Source of the DNA: Pseudomonas cedrina subsp. cedrina
GTDB lineage: Bacteria; Pseudomonadota; Gammaproteobacteria; Pseudomonadales; Pseudomonadaceae
Assembly: GCF_001983175.1 (NCBI RefSeq)
Contig: NZ_MNPW01000006.1
Location: 124,001 to 188,000 of the forward strand
Direction: 5' to 3'
Length of the DNA stretch: 64,000 bases
Shown piece by piece: positions 8,672-17,332 of the stretch. Made by a program: the position numbers and the translations under genes. The notes beneath the pieces were generated by a model, which had not been told where the DNA came from, did no database searches, and was given only the letters and a program-made list of their open reading frames with translations. Positions within the stretch are counted from its first letter, which is position 1. The number at the start of each line of letters is the position of its first letter.

Positions 8672-8926
8672 ATGTCGTATACCCCTGAGTTGGTTGCCGA
8701 ACTGGAAATCCTTGTACTCTTCCCCTTGGACAGCACCAAGGAAGGTCTGAAAGTCCACCAGACCGCCGCCCCCACTGCTATCGCCGCCGCCAAACGCCTC
8801 CACGCGAAAGGATTGATCGACCAGCCGGACGGAGGCTACCTGACCAGCCTTGGCCGGGACGCCGCAGAGCAAGCCCAAACCTTGCTGACTATCTTGACCA
8901 CCGCCTCGACCAAAGAAGCCGCCTGA
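8672..8926 (+). CDS. TIGR02647-type small conserved protein
   Basis: An 84-residue protein beginning MSYTPELVAELEILVLFPLD. It resembles the short gamma-proteobacterial family TIGR02647 (uncharacterised, about 77 residues), as I recall it. The segment TAIAAAKRLHAKGLIDQPDGGYLTSLG (about residues 34-60) resembles a winged-helix wing region, helix-turn-helix then GGYLT hairpin, so a DNA-binding role is possible but not shown. Single gene with its own upstream region, just before cyaA, as in PAO1. A GTCCGC/GCGGAC hairpin follows at about 8945-8963. Confidence 0.82.
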   Translation: MSYTPELVAELEILVLFPLDSTKEGLKVHQTAAPTAIAAAKRLHAKGLIDQPDGGYLTSLGRDAAEQAQTLLTILTTASTKEAA

Positions 8927-9020
8927 CACCTGATATGCCCATGGGGTCCGCCCTGTGCGGACTCCGAGGGCTTTGCCGTGCAACAGCGAAAATTCTGACG
9001 TCTAAATCCATTTCCCGCTA

Positions 9021-9052
9021 AAACTCCTACGCTACTGGCTGTAAACTCCTAC
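9021..9052. repeat. tandem AAACTCCTAC repeats upstream of cyaA
   Basis: The 10-mer AAACTCCTAC occurs at 9021-9030 and again at 9043-9052, a 22-base period (two helical turns), ending about 41 bases before the cyaA ATG. This looks like a tandem regulator site in the promoter or leader, or a chance duplication. Confidence 0.45.
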
Positions 9053-9093
9053 ACGGCCGCCCACGTCGGGCCCTGCGAGCCACCGAGTTCGAC

Positions 9094-11934
9094 ATGACCC
9101 GCACCCATGAAATCCGCCCCGACCTGGACGAAGGCATCGACCGCAAGGTGCTGGCCCAATTGCGCGCGCGTTTCATGGCCCTCAACGATGGGCGCATGGC
9201 CCGGGCGATCGAAGGGCTGACGCCGCGCCAGCAAAGCGTGCTGACCCTGCTGCCGCTGTTTTTCCACGTCAACCATCCACTGCTGCCCGGCTATGTGTCG
9301 GGCAGTACACCAGCCGGCCTGTCGAATTTCGAACCCGACACCCAGGCCCTGGCCGAAGCCCAGCGCCTGACCCGCTCGTTCTCCTACAAGCCACGCCGCG
9401 GCAATCCGCCAACGCCCATCCACGGCCTGTTCCTGATGGGCAGCCTTGGGACATTGGCCCAGGCCGACCAGAGCGATATGGACGTCTGGGTCTGCCACGC
9501 CGCCGACCTGAGCGAGAATGAACTGGCCGAGCTGCGCAAGAAATGCCAGTTGCTGGAAGCCTGGGCCCTGAGCATGGGCGCAGAGGCGCATTTCTTCCTC
9601 ATCGAGCCGACACGCTTCGTGCTCGGCGAGCGCGACACCCAGCTCAGTTCGGATGACTGCGGCACCACCCAGCATTACCTGCTGCTGGACGAGTTCTACC
9701 GCACCGCCATCTGGCTGGCCGGGCGTACGCCGATCTGGTGGCTGGTGCCGGTGTATGAGGAAACCCGCTATGCCGAGTTCACCCACACGCTGATCAGCAA
9801 GCGCTTCATCCGCGCCGATGAAACCCTCGACCTTGGTCACCTGGCGCACATCCCTCCCGGCGAATTCATCGGCGCCGGGCTGTGGCAACTGTTCAAAGGC
9901 ATCGAGTCACCCTACAAGTCGGTGCTCAAATTGCTGCTGACCGAGGTCTACGCCAGCGAACACCCGCATGTGCAGTGCCTGAGCCTGCGCTTCAAGCGGG
10001 CGGTGTTTGCCAACCAGATGGACCTGGACGAGCTGGACCCGTACATCGTGGTGTACCGCCGCATAGAGGAATACCTCAAGGCCCGCAACGAGCCCGAACG
10101 CCTGGAGCTGGTGCGTCGTGCGCTGTACCTGAAGGTCAACCGCAAGCTCAGCGCCGGCCAGCGCACCACCAGTTGGCAACGGCTGTTACTGGAGCGCCTG
10201 GCCCATGAGTGGGGCTGGAACCAGCGTCAGCTGGCGCTGCTGGACAGTCGCAGCCAATGGAAAGTGCGCCAGGTCGCCTCGGAGCGCCGGGCGCTGGTCA
10301 ATGAGCTCAATTACAGCTACCGCTTCCTGACCCAGTTCGCGCGCACCGAGCAAACCGTCAGCCTGATCAACAAGCGCGACCTCAACGTGCTGGGCCGGCG
10401 CTTGTACGCCGCCTTCGAACGCAAGGCCGGCAAAGTCGAATTCATCAACCCCGGCATCGCCCCGGATTTGGCCGAAGACACCCTGACGCTGGTTCAGTCG
10501 CCCAATCGCAAGGAGCCGGGCCAGCACCACTGGGGCCTGTACAACGGCAACCTCACCGCCCTGGAATGGGAACATTTCGCGCCGATCAAGCGCAGCCGCG
10601 ACCTGCTGGAAATGCTCACCTGGTGCCATCGCAACGGCGTGATCGACAGCAGCACCCGTTTGGCGCTGCATCCGGGCACCAGCGACATGACCGAATTCGA
10701 GCTGTTCAACCTGCTGGGTAGCCTGCAACAGACCGTCGCCCTGCCCTTGGCCACCGTTGATGAGGAGCGCCTGCTGCGTTCGGCGGTGCCCGAAGCGGTA
10801 TTGCTGCTGATCAATGTCGGCGTCGACCCGCTCAAGCATCACCGCGACCTGAATATCCTGATGACCACCGAGCGCACGGACTCGCTGAGTTATGCCGGCG
10901 TGCGCGACAACTTGGTACTCACGTTGGACCAGGTCACGCTCAACAGTTGGAACGAGGTGATGGTTAACCGCTATGACGGCCCCCACGCCTTGCTTGACTG
11001 CCTGCGCGATTACCTCAACCAGTTGCCGCCGGATCACTTGCCACGGCTGCGGGTGCGCTGCTTCTGTCACAACCGTGCGCAGTTCATCGCGCAGCGCGTG
11101 GAAGAAATCTTCGACACGGCGCAGAACCTGCTGCTGGGTCAGTCCAACCATCGCTACCTGTTGCAGGTGCAACAGCACTATCACGTGATGGAATTGATGC
11201 CGGGCCAGGCCACCCATGTGTCGCTGCCGACCCAGGATGCACTGATCGCCTACCTCAGCGAAGAACTGGCCAGCTACAGCCCGCTGCACCTGGATGCCAT
11301 GGCCCTGGAAGATCACGATCTGGCGTTGCTGCTGCCGATGGGCTTGGCCGATTGCGTGCAGGTGTTCTATCGGGTCAACGAAGGTTTCGCCGAGCTGTAT
11401 GTGCTGGATGAATTCAACGCGCTCTGGCAGCAACGCCTGCCATTCCATGATGAGCAAAGCCTGCTGGCACCATTGCAGCGTTTTCTGCAATCGATCATCT
11501 ATCGCCGGGAGGCGCTGTCGCCGCTGGACCCGCAGCAACCGCTGGGCGCAGTGCAAACCCTGTTTTACCAGCTAGTGCCGTCGGGCAGTGGCCGCGCTCG
11601 CAGCATCGAACCGCGCCCGGTGCCGATGAACCCGGCGAACAAACCGTTTTATGACGTGCAGGCGATTATCGGCAAGGCCGCGCCTGGCCAGGTGGGCATT
11701 ACCCTGTATTGCGATCAGCGCGAATTTTCCGAACTGGAATTTGGCGACCAACTGTTTGCAGTGGTCGCCCGGGAAATCGTCGGGCAACGCCGGGAAACCG
11801 AACGTTACCGCTGCTACATCACCGACCTGGACCTGTCCGGACTGATCGGTGATGTGCAGAGCCCGAGTAACCTGTACCTGCGTTACAAGGCCGAGCTGGA
11901 GCTGTCGCTGAACGAGGCGTTGAGCCAGCTGTAG
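9094..11934 (+). CDS. cyaA: class I adenylate cyclase
   Basis: Synthesises cAMP from ATP in the cytoplasm; in Pseudomonas cAMP activates Vfr. The 946-residue protein has the class I (enterobacterial-type) layout: an N-terminal nucleotidyltransferase-like catalytic half with GS at about 116-117 and the metal-binding D-x-D at 128-130 (QSDMDVWV), followed by a long regulatory half. PAO1 CyaA is nearly the same size and sits in the same place. Preceded by a tandem repeat, and followed by a long REP inverted pair. No membrane segments are visible; class I enzymes are soluble or peripheral. Confidence 0.97.
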   Translation: MTRTHEIRPDLDEGIDRKVLAQLRARFMALNDGRMARAIEGLTPRQQSVLTLLPLFFHVNHPLLPGYVSGSTPAGLSNFEPDTQALAEAQRLTRSFSYKPRRGNPPTPIHGLFLMGSLGTLAQADQSDMDVWVCHAADLSENELAELRKKCQLLEAWALSMGAEAHFFLIEPTRFVLGERDTQLSSDDCGTTQHYLLLDEFYRTAIWLAGRTPIWWLVPVYEETRYAEFTHTLISKRFIRADETLDLGHLAHIPPGEFIGAGLWQLFKGIESPYKSVLKLLLTEVYASEHPHVQCLSLRFKRAVFANQMDLDELDPYIVVYRRIEEYLKARNEPERLELVRRALYLKVNRKLSAGQRTTSWQRLLLERLAHEWGWNQRQLALLDSRSQWKVRQVASERRALVNELNYSYRFLTQFARTEQTVSLINKRDLNVLGRRLYAAFERKAGKVEFINPGIAPDLAEDTLTLVQSPNRKEPGQHHWGLYNGNLTALEWEHFAPIKRSRDLLEMLTWCHRNGVIDSSTRLALHPGTSDMTEFELFNLLGSLQQTVALPLATVDEERLLRSAVPEAVLLLINVGVDPLKHHRDLNILMTTERTDSLSYAGVRDNLVLTLDQVTLNSWNEVMVNRYDGPHALLDCLRDYLNQLPPDHLPRLRVRCFCHNRAQFIAQRVEEIFDTAQNLLLGQSNHRYLLQVQQHYHVMELMPGQATHVSLPTQDALIAYLSEELASYSPLHLDAMALEDHDLALLLPMGLADCVQVFYRVNEGFAELYVLDEFNALWQQRLPFHDEQSLLAPLQRFLQSIIYRREALSPLDPQQPLGAVQTLFYQLVPSGSGRARSIEPRPVPMNPANKPFYDVQAIIGKAAPGQVGITLYCDQREFSELEFGDQLFAVVAREIVGQRRETERYRCYITDLDLSGLIGDVQSPSNLYLRYKAELELSLNEALSQL

Positions 11935-11956
11935 AGAACATGTGTATCTACGCATG

Positions 11957-12090
11957 TGTAGTGAGCGGGCTTGCCCCGCGCTGGGCTGCGCAGCGGCCCC
12001 AAACCAGGCGACCTGGTTCTATCTGGAGATCGGCGGTGCCTTTAGTGGGGCCGCTACGCAGCCCGGCGCGGGGCAAGCCCGCTCACTACA
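11957..12090. repeat. REPIN 2, long GTAGTGAGCGGGCTTGCCCC type
   Basis: Large imperfect inverted repeat: TGTAGTGAGCGGGCTTGCCC from 11957 to about 12000 and its complement ending GGGCAAGCCCGCTCACTACA at 12090, with about 45 bases between the arms. The arms extend with CCGCGCTGGGCTGCGCAGCGG. This is a different REP family from the others in the window (P. putida-like type). It lies between the convergent cyaA and rnk genes. Confidence 0.88.
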
Positions 12091-12101
12091 GGTATGTCGA
12101 T

Positions 12102-12515
12102 TTATAGAGGGAACGCGCCGCCATCCTTAGGCTGGCCTTCGACGCTGAGCAGTTCCAACTTGAGGGTCTTGCCGCCCGGGGCCGGCCAGTCGATATGCTG
12201 GCCTACCTGCAGGCCGAGCAGTGCGCTGCCCACCGGGGCCAGGATCGAAATCTTGCCTTCGTCGGCGTTGGCGTCCTTGGGGTAAACCAGGGTCAGATGA
12301 TAGTCCTTGCCGCTACCTTGCTCGCGGCAATGCACGCTGGAGTTCATGGTCACGACACTTGCAGGCACTTCATCGTGGCCAACCACTTCTTCGGCGCGGT
12401 CGAGTTCGTGTTGCAACGCTTCGACGCCGGGAAACTCGTCGCCCAGGCGGTCGATCAGTTGCTCCAGACGCTGCACGTCAAGACGGGTGAGGATGATGGA
12501 CGGTGCGGTGGTCAT
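12102..12515 (-). CDS. rnk: Rnk, regulator of nucleoside diphosphate kinase
   Basis: A 137-residue protein with a short N-terminal helical region and a C-terminal FKBP-like GreA/GreB domain (about residues 55-130: SVVTMNSSVHC, VYPKDANADEGKISILAPVGSALLG). Rnk binds RNA polymerase and influences Ndk levels, and in Pseudomonas the rnk gene was isolated as a suppressor affecting alginate regulation. Single gene between cyaA (convergent) and a DUF1289 gene whose transcript ends in a good terminator just upstream, so rnk needs its own promoter within about 12516-12540 or read-through. Confidence 0.95.
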   Translation of the reverse strand: MTTAPSIILTRLDVQRLEQLIDRLGDEFPGVEALQHELDRAEEVVGHDEVPASVVTMNSSVHCREQGSGKDYHLTLVYPKDANADEGKISILAPVGSALLGLQVGQHIDWPAPGGKTLKLELLSVEGQPKDGGAFPL

Positions 12516-12542
12516 GATTCAGGCAGACTCCTTTTTTCTGCA

Positions 12543-12578
12543 CAAAAAAGCAAAACCCCGCCAGGAAAAGGCGGGGTT
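12543..12578 (-). terminator. Rho-independent terminator of the cyaY-DUF1289 unit
   Basis: On the minus strand AACCCCGCC (12578-12570), a 7-base loop, GGCGGGGTT (12562-12554), followed by TTGCTTTTTT. Strong GC stem of 9 pairs with a U-tract. Confidence 0.85.
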
Positions 12579-12646
12579 CTCACGGGCCTCGATGAGTTGA
12601 GGCGTACCCGGACACTACCACAGCGTCACAAATAAACAAGACGACT

Positions 12647-12871
12647 TCAGGCGTGGGCCCGGCGCTGCTGGGCCTGGGCACAGATCACGCGACGCCGCTC
12701 ATCGTCGGCAGAGCGCCATTCGCGGATATCTTCCACATGGCGGAAGCAGCCGAGACAGACTTTCTGCTCATCCAGGCGACACAAACTGATACAAGGTGAC
12801 GGCACCGCCGGGCTGACATTACTGAACAGCGGCTTGGGCGGGCGTACGGGTGCAGGCTGGGTCACGGTCAA
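12647..12871 (-). CDS. DUF1289 family small cysteine-rich protein
   Basis: A 74-residue protein with the DUF1289 pattern: PSPCISLCRLDEQKVCLGCFR (cysteines at about residues 27, 31, 39, 42) and REWRSADDERR further on. The four cysteines suggest a bound metal or Fe-S cluster. Its ATG overlaps the cyaY stop by 4 bases (ATGA), so it is translationally coupled with the frataxin gene, which fits a link to iron or cluster metabolism; this link is inference. Function of the family is not established. Confidence 0.88.
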   Translation of the reverse strand: MTVTQPAPVRPPKPLFSNVSPAVPSPCISLCRLDEQKVCLGCFRHVEDIREWRSADDERRRVICAQAQQRRAHA

Positions 12872-13200
12872 ATCTCGTCGAAGTCCAGCTCTTCGCCGGT
12901 ATATTCCTGGACCAGGCGCGCAAGCATCTCGCCCAGCAACTCTTCACTCTTGTCGCACTGCCATTTGCCGCTTTCTTCGTCGTAGTCGAAGTGAACGCCA
13001 CCGGAGCGCGCAGCCAGCCACAGCTGACGCAATGGCTCCTGGCGACTGAAGATCAGTTGCTGGCCGCTCTCGAACTTGACGGTCAGCACGCCAGCCGAGT
13101 TTTCCAGGTCCACGTCCAGGCCGCTGTCGTCGAAAATATCTTCCAGCGCCTGCTGGGTCGCATCCACCAGGTCGTGAAAACGGGCTTCGGTCAAACTCAT
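12868..13200 (-). CDS. cyaY: CyaY (bacterial frataxin), iron-sulphur assembly regulator
   Basis: Iron-binding frataxin homologue that modulates IscS-dependent Fe-S cluster synthesis. The 110-residue protein has the acidic first helix (EARFHDLVDATQQALEDIFDD, about residues 4-24) with further acidic residues, then the beta-sheet core LTVKFESGQQLIFSRQ and LRQLWLAARSGGVHFDYDE (about residues 64-82), the most conserved frataxin stretch. Overlaps the following DUF1289 gene by 4 bases; divergent from lppL across a 238-base spacer. Confidence 0.96.
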   Translation of the reverse strand: MSLTEARFHDLVDATQQALEDIFDDSGLDVDLENSAGVLTVKFESGQQLIFSRQEPLRQLWLAARSGGVHFDYDEESGKWQCDKSEELLGEMLARLVQEYTGEELDFDEI

Positions 13201-13438
13201 TGTGGCAACCTCAAAAGTGTCTGGTTTTGCTCAAGCGCCGCACGATACGGGCGAGCCCCGCCGATTGCAAAGGATACCGATTTCAACACGATTGACGGTG
13301 TGAAATATCCTCAAGCAGCGTAGTCCGCTTCTCGGCTATCTCAGCAAACCCCCGCCGGACGGGTATTCCAGCGCATAGGCAAGCTGACGGGGGGTCGGTA
13401 TACTCGGGCGCAATTAATGCATATTCAAGGATTTCGCC

Positions 13439-13609
13439 ATGAAGCGCCTGATCTCTTCCCTTGCTGCGCTCGTCGCGGTCGCTTGCCTCGTTAGTGCCTG
13501 TGGTCAAAAAGGCCCGTTGTACCTGCCCGATGACAGCAAAGACCCGAATGAGCAGGCGCAATCGTCGCAAAAGCCGTCAAAAGCGCATAAGCACGATACC
13601 TACGAATAA
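13439..13609 (+). CDS. lppL: LppL, small lipoprotein (LptM-like)
   Basis: A 56-residue lipoprotein with a signal peptide and lipobox LVSACGQ (modified Cys at residue 21), followed by [11 protein letters not shown] and a hydrophilic tail rich in K, Q and S. The [10 protein letters not shown] core is the hallmark of LppL in Pseudomonas and of E. coli YifL (LptM), which aids maturation of the LPS transporter LptD. It is 9 bases upstream of lysA and belongs to the lppL-lysA-dapF operon, as known in P. aeruginosa. A TATACT hexamer at 13399-13404 is a possible -10. Confidence 0.93.
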   Translation: MKRLISSLAALVAVACLVSACGQKGPLYLPDDSKDPNEQAQSSQKPSKAHKHDTYE

Positions 13610-13618
13610 GGGAACTCC

Positions 13619-14866
13619 ATGGACGCTTTTAACTACCGGGACGGCGAGCTGTTCGCGGAAGGCGTGGCGTTGTCCGCGATTGCCGAGCGCTTTGGTACCC
13701 CGACCTATGTGTATTCCCGTGCACATATCGAAGCCCAATACCGTTCCTTCACCGACCCATTGGACGGCGTGCCGCACCTGGTGTGCTACGCGGTCAAGGC
13801 CAACTCCAACCTCGGTGTACTGAATGTCCTGGCGCGCCTGGGCGCCGGTTTCGACATCGTGTCCCGTGGCGAGCTGGAACGTGTACTGGCTGCCGGCGGC
13901 AAGGCTGACAAGATCGTTTTCTCCGGCGTCGGCAAGAGTCGCGATGACATGCGCCGCGCCCTCGAAGTGGGCGTGCATTGCTTCAATGTCGAGTCCACCG
14001 ACGAGCTGGAGCGCTTGCAGGTCGTGGCCGCCGAGATGGGCGTTCGCGCGCCGATCTCGCTGCGCGTCAACCCGGACGTCGATGCTGGCACCCACCCGTA
14101 CATTTCCACCGGTCTCAAAGAGAACAAGTTCGGCATCGCCATTGCCGACGCGGAGGACGTGTACATCCGCGCCGCGCAGTTGCCGAACCTTGAAGTACTG
14201 GGCGTCGACTGTCATATCGGCTCGCAACTGACCAGCCTGCCGCCCTTCCTCGATGCGCTCGACCGCCTGCTGGCGTTGACCGACCGCCTCGGCGAGTGTG
14301 GCATCTACCTGCAGCATATCGACCTGGGTGGCGGTGTGGGCGTGCAGTATCGCGACGAAGAGCCGCCGCTGATCGCCGATTACATCCGGGCCGTGCGCGA
14401 GCGTACCGAAGGCCGCGGCCTGGCGCTGATGTTCGAGCCGGGCCGCTATATAGTCGCCAACGCCGGCGTACTGCTGACCCAGGTCGAGTACCTCAAGCAC
14501 ACCGAATACAAGGATTTCGCCATCGTCGATGCGGCGATGAACGACCTGATCCGCCCGGCGCTGTACCAGGCCTGGATGAACGTCACCGCCGTGACGCCTC
14601 GCGACAGCGAAGCGCGCACCTATGACATCGTCGGCCCGATCTGCGAGACCGGCGACTTCCTGGCCAAGGAGCGTCAGCTTGCGCTGGAGGAAGGTGACCT
14701 GCTGGCCGTGCATTCGGCCGGTGCCTATGGGTTTGTCATGAGTTCCAACTACAACACCCGCGGGCGTGCCGCCGAGGTGCTGGTGGACGGTGATCAAGCG
14801 ATTGAAGTGCGTCGCCGCGAGACGGTAGCCGAGTTGTATGCTGGCGAAAGCCTGCTGCCGGAGTAA
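13619..14866 (+). CDS. lysA: diaminopimelate decarboxylase
   Basis: PLP enzyme converting meso-diaminopimelate to L-lysine, the last lysine step. The 415-residue protein shows the PLP lysine in CYAVKANSN (about residue 60), the Gly-rich phosphate-binding DLGGGVGVQY (about residues 235-244), EPGRYIVANAG (about residues 278-288) and the second-subunit active-site cysteine in PICETGDFLA (about residues 340-349). Start ATG 9 bases after lppL, with GGGAA upstream. It is followed 3 bases later by dapF. Confidence 0.98.
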   Translation: MDAFNYRDGELFAEGVALSAIAERFGTPTYVYSRAHIEAQYRSFTDPLDGVPHLVCYAVKANSNLGVLNVLARLGAGFDIVSRGELERVLAAGGKADKIVFSGVGKSRDDMRRALEVGVHCFNVESTDELERLQVVAAEMGVRAPISLRVNPDVDAGTHPYISTGLKENKFGIAIADAEDVYIRAAQLPNLEVLGVDCHIGSQLTSLPPFLDALDRLLALTDRLGECGIYLQHIDLGGGVGVQYRDEEPPLIADYIRAVRERTEGRGLALMFEPGRYIVANAGVLLTQVEYLKHTEYKDFAIVDAAMNDLIRPALYQAWMNVTAVTPRDSEARTYDIVGPICETGDFLAKERQLALEEGDLLAVHSAGAYGFVMSSNYNTRGRAAEVLVDGDQAIEVRRRETVAELYAGESLLPE

Positions 14867-14869
14867 GCC

Positions 14870-15700
14870 ATGCTGCTGCGTTTTACCAAGATGCACGGGC
14901 TGGGCAATGATTTCATGGTCCTCGACCTGGTCAGCCAGCACGCGCACATCCTGCCCAAACACGCTAAACAGTGGGGCGACCGTCATACCGGCATCGGTTT
15001 CGACCAATTGCTGCTGGTGGAAGCGCCGACCAACCCGGAGGTGGATTTCCGTTACCGGATCTTCAACTCCGACGGCTCCGAAGTGGAACAGTGCGGCAAC
15101 GGTGCGCGCTGCTTCGCACGCTTTGTGCTGGACAAGCGCCTGACCGCCAAACGGCAGATTCGCGTCGAGACCAAGGGCGGCGTGATCGAACTGGACATCC
15201 GCAGTGACGGCCAGATCAGCGTCAACATGGGCGCGCCACGCCTGGTGCCAGCGGACATTCCGTTCCAGGCGCCCGAGCAGGCCCTCAGTTATGCGCTGGA
15301 CGTGGACGGCAAGACCGTGGATATCGCCGCCGTGTCCATGGGCAACCCCCACGCCGTGCTGCGGGTCCACGACATCAACAACGCGCCCGTGCATGAACTG
15401 GGGCCGAAGATCGAACACCACCCGCGCTTTCCGGCACGAGTCAATGTGGGCTTCCTGCAGGTGATCGACCGTTCCCGCGCGCAATTGCGTGTGTGGGAAC
15501 GCGGCGCCGGCGAAACCCAGGCCTGCGGTACCGGTGCCTGCGCCGCTGCCGTAGCCGCGATCAGCCAGGGCTGGATGGATTCGCCGCTGCTGATCGACCT
15601 GCCCGGCGGACGCTTGTCCATCGAGTGGGCAGGCCCTGGCCACCCAGTGATGATGACTGGGCCGGCCTCGCGCGTATACGAAGGACAGGTCCGTCTATGA
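14870..15700 (+). CDS. dapF: diaminopimelate epimerase
   Basis: Converts LL-diaminopimelate to meso-DAP for lysine and peptidoglycan. The 276-residue protein has both catalytic cysteines: in [13 protein letters not shown] (about residue 75) and [12 protein letters not shown] (about residue 219). N-terminal [15 protein letters not shown] is the family start motif. It lies in an operon with lysA, whose product acts on the DapF product. A 13-base gap leads to the DUF484 gene. Confidence 0.98.
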   Translation: MLLRFTKMHGLGNDFMVLDLVSQHAHILPKHAKQWGDRHTGIGFDQLLLVEAPTNPEVDFRYRIFNSDGSEVEQCGNGARCFARFVLDKRLTAKRQIRVETKGGVIELDIRSDGQISVNMGAPRLVPADIPFQAPEQALSYALDVDGKTVDIAAVSMGNPHAVLRVHDINNAPVHELGPKIEHHPRFPARVNVGFLQVIDRSRAQLRVWERGAGETQACGTGACAAAVAAISQGWMDSPLLIDLPGGRLSIEWAGPGHPVMMTGPASRVYEGQVRL

Positions 15701-15713
15701 GTGAGTCAAGCCA

Positions 15714-16430
15714 ATGACCGATAAGCCTCTAGTACCCGCACATGCCAACCCGAGCGACAGCCTGGAGGCCGCTGCCGTCGCGGCGTACCTTGAGGCTAAT
15801 CCGGACTTCTTCGTCGAACACGAAGAGCTGCTGGCGGCCCTGCGCATTCCGCACCAGCGCGGCGACACCGTGTCGCTGGTGGAGCGGCAGATGAAGATCC
15901 TGCGCGAGCGCAATATCGAGATGCGCCACAAGCTCTCGCACCTGATGGATGTCGCCCGCGACAACGACCGCCTGTTCGACAAGACCCGCCGACTGATCCT
16001 GACCCTGATGGACGCCAGCAGCCTGGAAGAAACGGTCATCGCCGTGGAAGACAGCCTGCGTCAGGATTTCCAGGTGCCCTTTGTCAGCCTGATCCTGTTC
16101 AGCGACAACCCGATGCCGGTGGGTCGCTGGGTCAGCGGCAGCGACGCGCAGACTGCCATCGGTGGTTTGCTGTCCGAGGGCAAGACCATCAGCGGCACCT
16201 TGCGCGAGCATGAACTGGACTTCCTGTTTGGCGCCGAACAGTGCAAGCAGATCGGCTCAACCGCCGTGGTCGCCCTCAGCCATCAAGGCCTGCATGGCGT
16301 GCTGGCCATCGCCAGCCGCGATCCCGCGCACTACAAGAGCTCGGTGGGCACGTTGTTCCTGACCTATATCGCCGAAGTACTCGGCCGCGTATTGCCGCGT
16401 TTCACCACTGCCCTGCGCGCGGTGCGCTAG
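15714..16430 (+). CDS. DUF484 family protein
   Basis: A 238-residue protein of the DUF484 family, found between dapF and xerC in many gamma-proteobacteria. The N-terminal part (about residues 20-90) is helical with [21 protein letters not shown] and the pattern [14 protein letters not shown]; the remainder (about residues 100-230) resembles a GAF-like sensing domain. Function is not established; its fixed place before xerC hints at a link with chromosome dimer resolution or simply an old operon. Confidence 0.9.
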   Translation: MTDKPLVPAHANPSDSLEAAAVAAYLEANPDFFVEHEELLAALRIPHQRGDTVSLVERQMKILRERNIEMRHKLSHLMDVARDNDRLFDKTRRLILTLMDASSLEETVIAVEDSLRQDFQVPFVSLILFSDNPMPVGRWVSGSDAQTAIGGLLSEGKTISGTLREHELDFLFGAEQCKQIGSTAVVALSHQGLHGVLAIASRDPAHYKSSVGTLFLTYIAEVLGRVLPRFTTALRAVR

Positions 16431-16432
16431 CC

Positions 16433-17332
16433 ATGGAACGGCAACTGGACGCTTACTGCGCTCACCTGCGCAACGAGCGCCAGGTGTCGCCCCACACCCT
16501 GGAAGCCTACCGCCGGGACTTGAACAAGGTCCTGGCGTTCTGCGAGAAACACCAGATCACCAGCTGGAAAGCCCTGGATATCCAGAGCCTGCGCAGCCTG
16601 GTCGCGCGCCTGCACCAGGCGGGCCAGTCCTCGCGCAGCCTGTCGCGCCTGCTCTCGGCGGTACGTGGGCTCTATCATTACCTGAACCGTGAAGGCCTGT
16701 GCGACCACGACCCGGCCAACGGCCTGTCGCCGCCCAAGGGCGAGCGGCGCCTGCCCAAGACCCTGGACACCGACCGCGCCCTGCAATTGCTGGATGGCGC
16801 CGTCGAGGATGACTTCCTGGCCCAGCGTGACCAGGCGATCCTGGAACTGTTCTATTCTTCGGGCCTGCGCCTGTCGGAGCTGACCGGCCTGAACCTGGAT
16901 CAATTGGACCTGGCGGACGGCCTGGTGCAAGTGCTCGGCAAAGGCAGCAAGACCCGCGTGCTGCCGGTTGGCCGCAAGGCGCAGGAAGCCTTGCAGCGCT
17001 GGCTACCGCTGCGATTGCTGGCCAACCCGGCGGATGACGCGGTATTTGTCAGCCAGCAAGGCCGGCGCCTGGGGCCACGGGCGATTCAGATGCGCGTCAA
17101 GGCAGCCGGCGAGCGCGAATTGGGGCAGAACCTGCACCCGCACATGCTGCGACACTCGTTTGCCAGTCATTTGCTGGAATCGTCCCAGGACTTGCGCGCG
17201 GTGCAGGAGTTGCTCGGCCACTCGGACATCAAGACCACACAGATCTACACCCACCTGGATTTCCAACACCTGGCGACGGTGTACGACAGCGCCCATCCAC
17301 GGGCCAAACGCATCAAGGGCGGCGACTCATGA
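16433..17332 (+). CDS. xerC: XerC tyrosine recombinase
   Basis: Site-specific recombinase that, with XerD, resolves chromosome dimers at dif. Start set at the ATG at 16433, 2 bases after the DUF484 stop, giving [12 protein letters not shown] and 299 residues, the normal length; a longer in-frame extension runs back into the DUF484 gene and is rejected. N-terminal SAM-like domain (1-100), then the catalytic domain with Arg in SSGLRLSEL, Lys in [26 protein letters not shown] and the nucleophile Tyr in IYTHLDF. Confidence 0.97.
   Translation: MERQLDAYCAHLRNERQVSPHTLEAYRRDLNKVLAFCEKHQITSWKALDIQSLRSLVARLHQAGQSSRSLSRLLSAVRGLYHYLNREGLCDHDPANGLSPPKGERRLPKTLDTDRALQLLDGAVEDDFLAQRDQAILELFYSSGLRLSELTGLNLDQLDLADGLVQVLGKGSKTRVLPVGRKAQEALQRWLPLRLLANPADDAVFVSQQGRRLGPRAIQMRVKAAGERELGQNLHPHMLRHSFASHLLESSQDLRAVQELLGHSDIKTTQIYTHLDFQHLATVYDSAHPRAKRIKGGDS

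Noticed and set aside
13577..15643. A 688-codon open frame on the minus strand opposite lysA and dapF
   Set aside because: Shadow of GC-rich third positions. Both lysA and dapF are fully supported by catalytic motifs on the plus strand, and the antisense product is of low complexity (H/G/V/Q-rich) without a domain.
16241..16432. N-terminal extension of XerC
   Set aside because: It would overlap the DUF484 coding region by nearly 200 bases; the start at 16433 gives the standard 299 residues.
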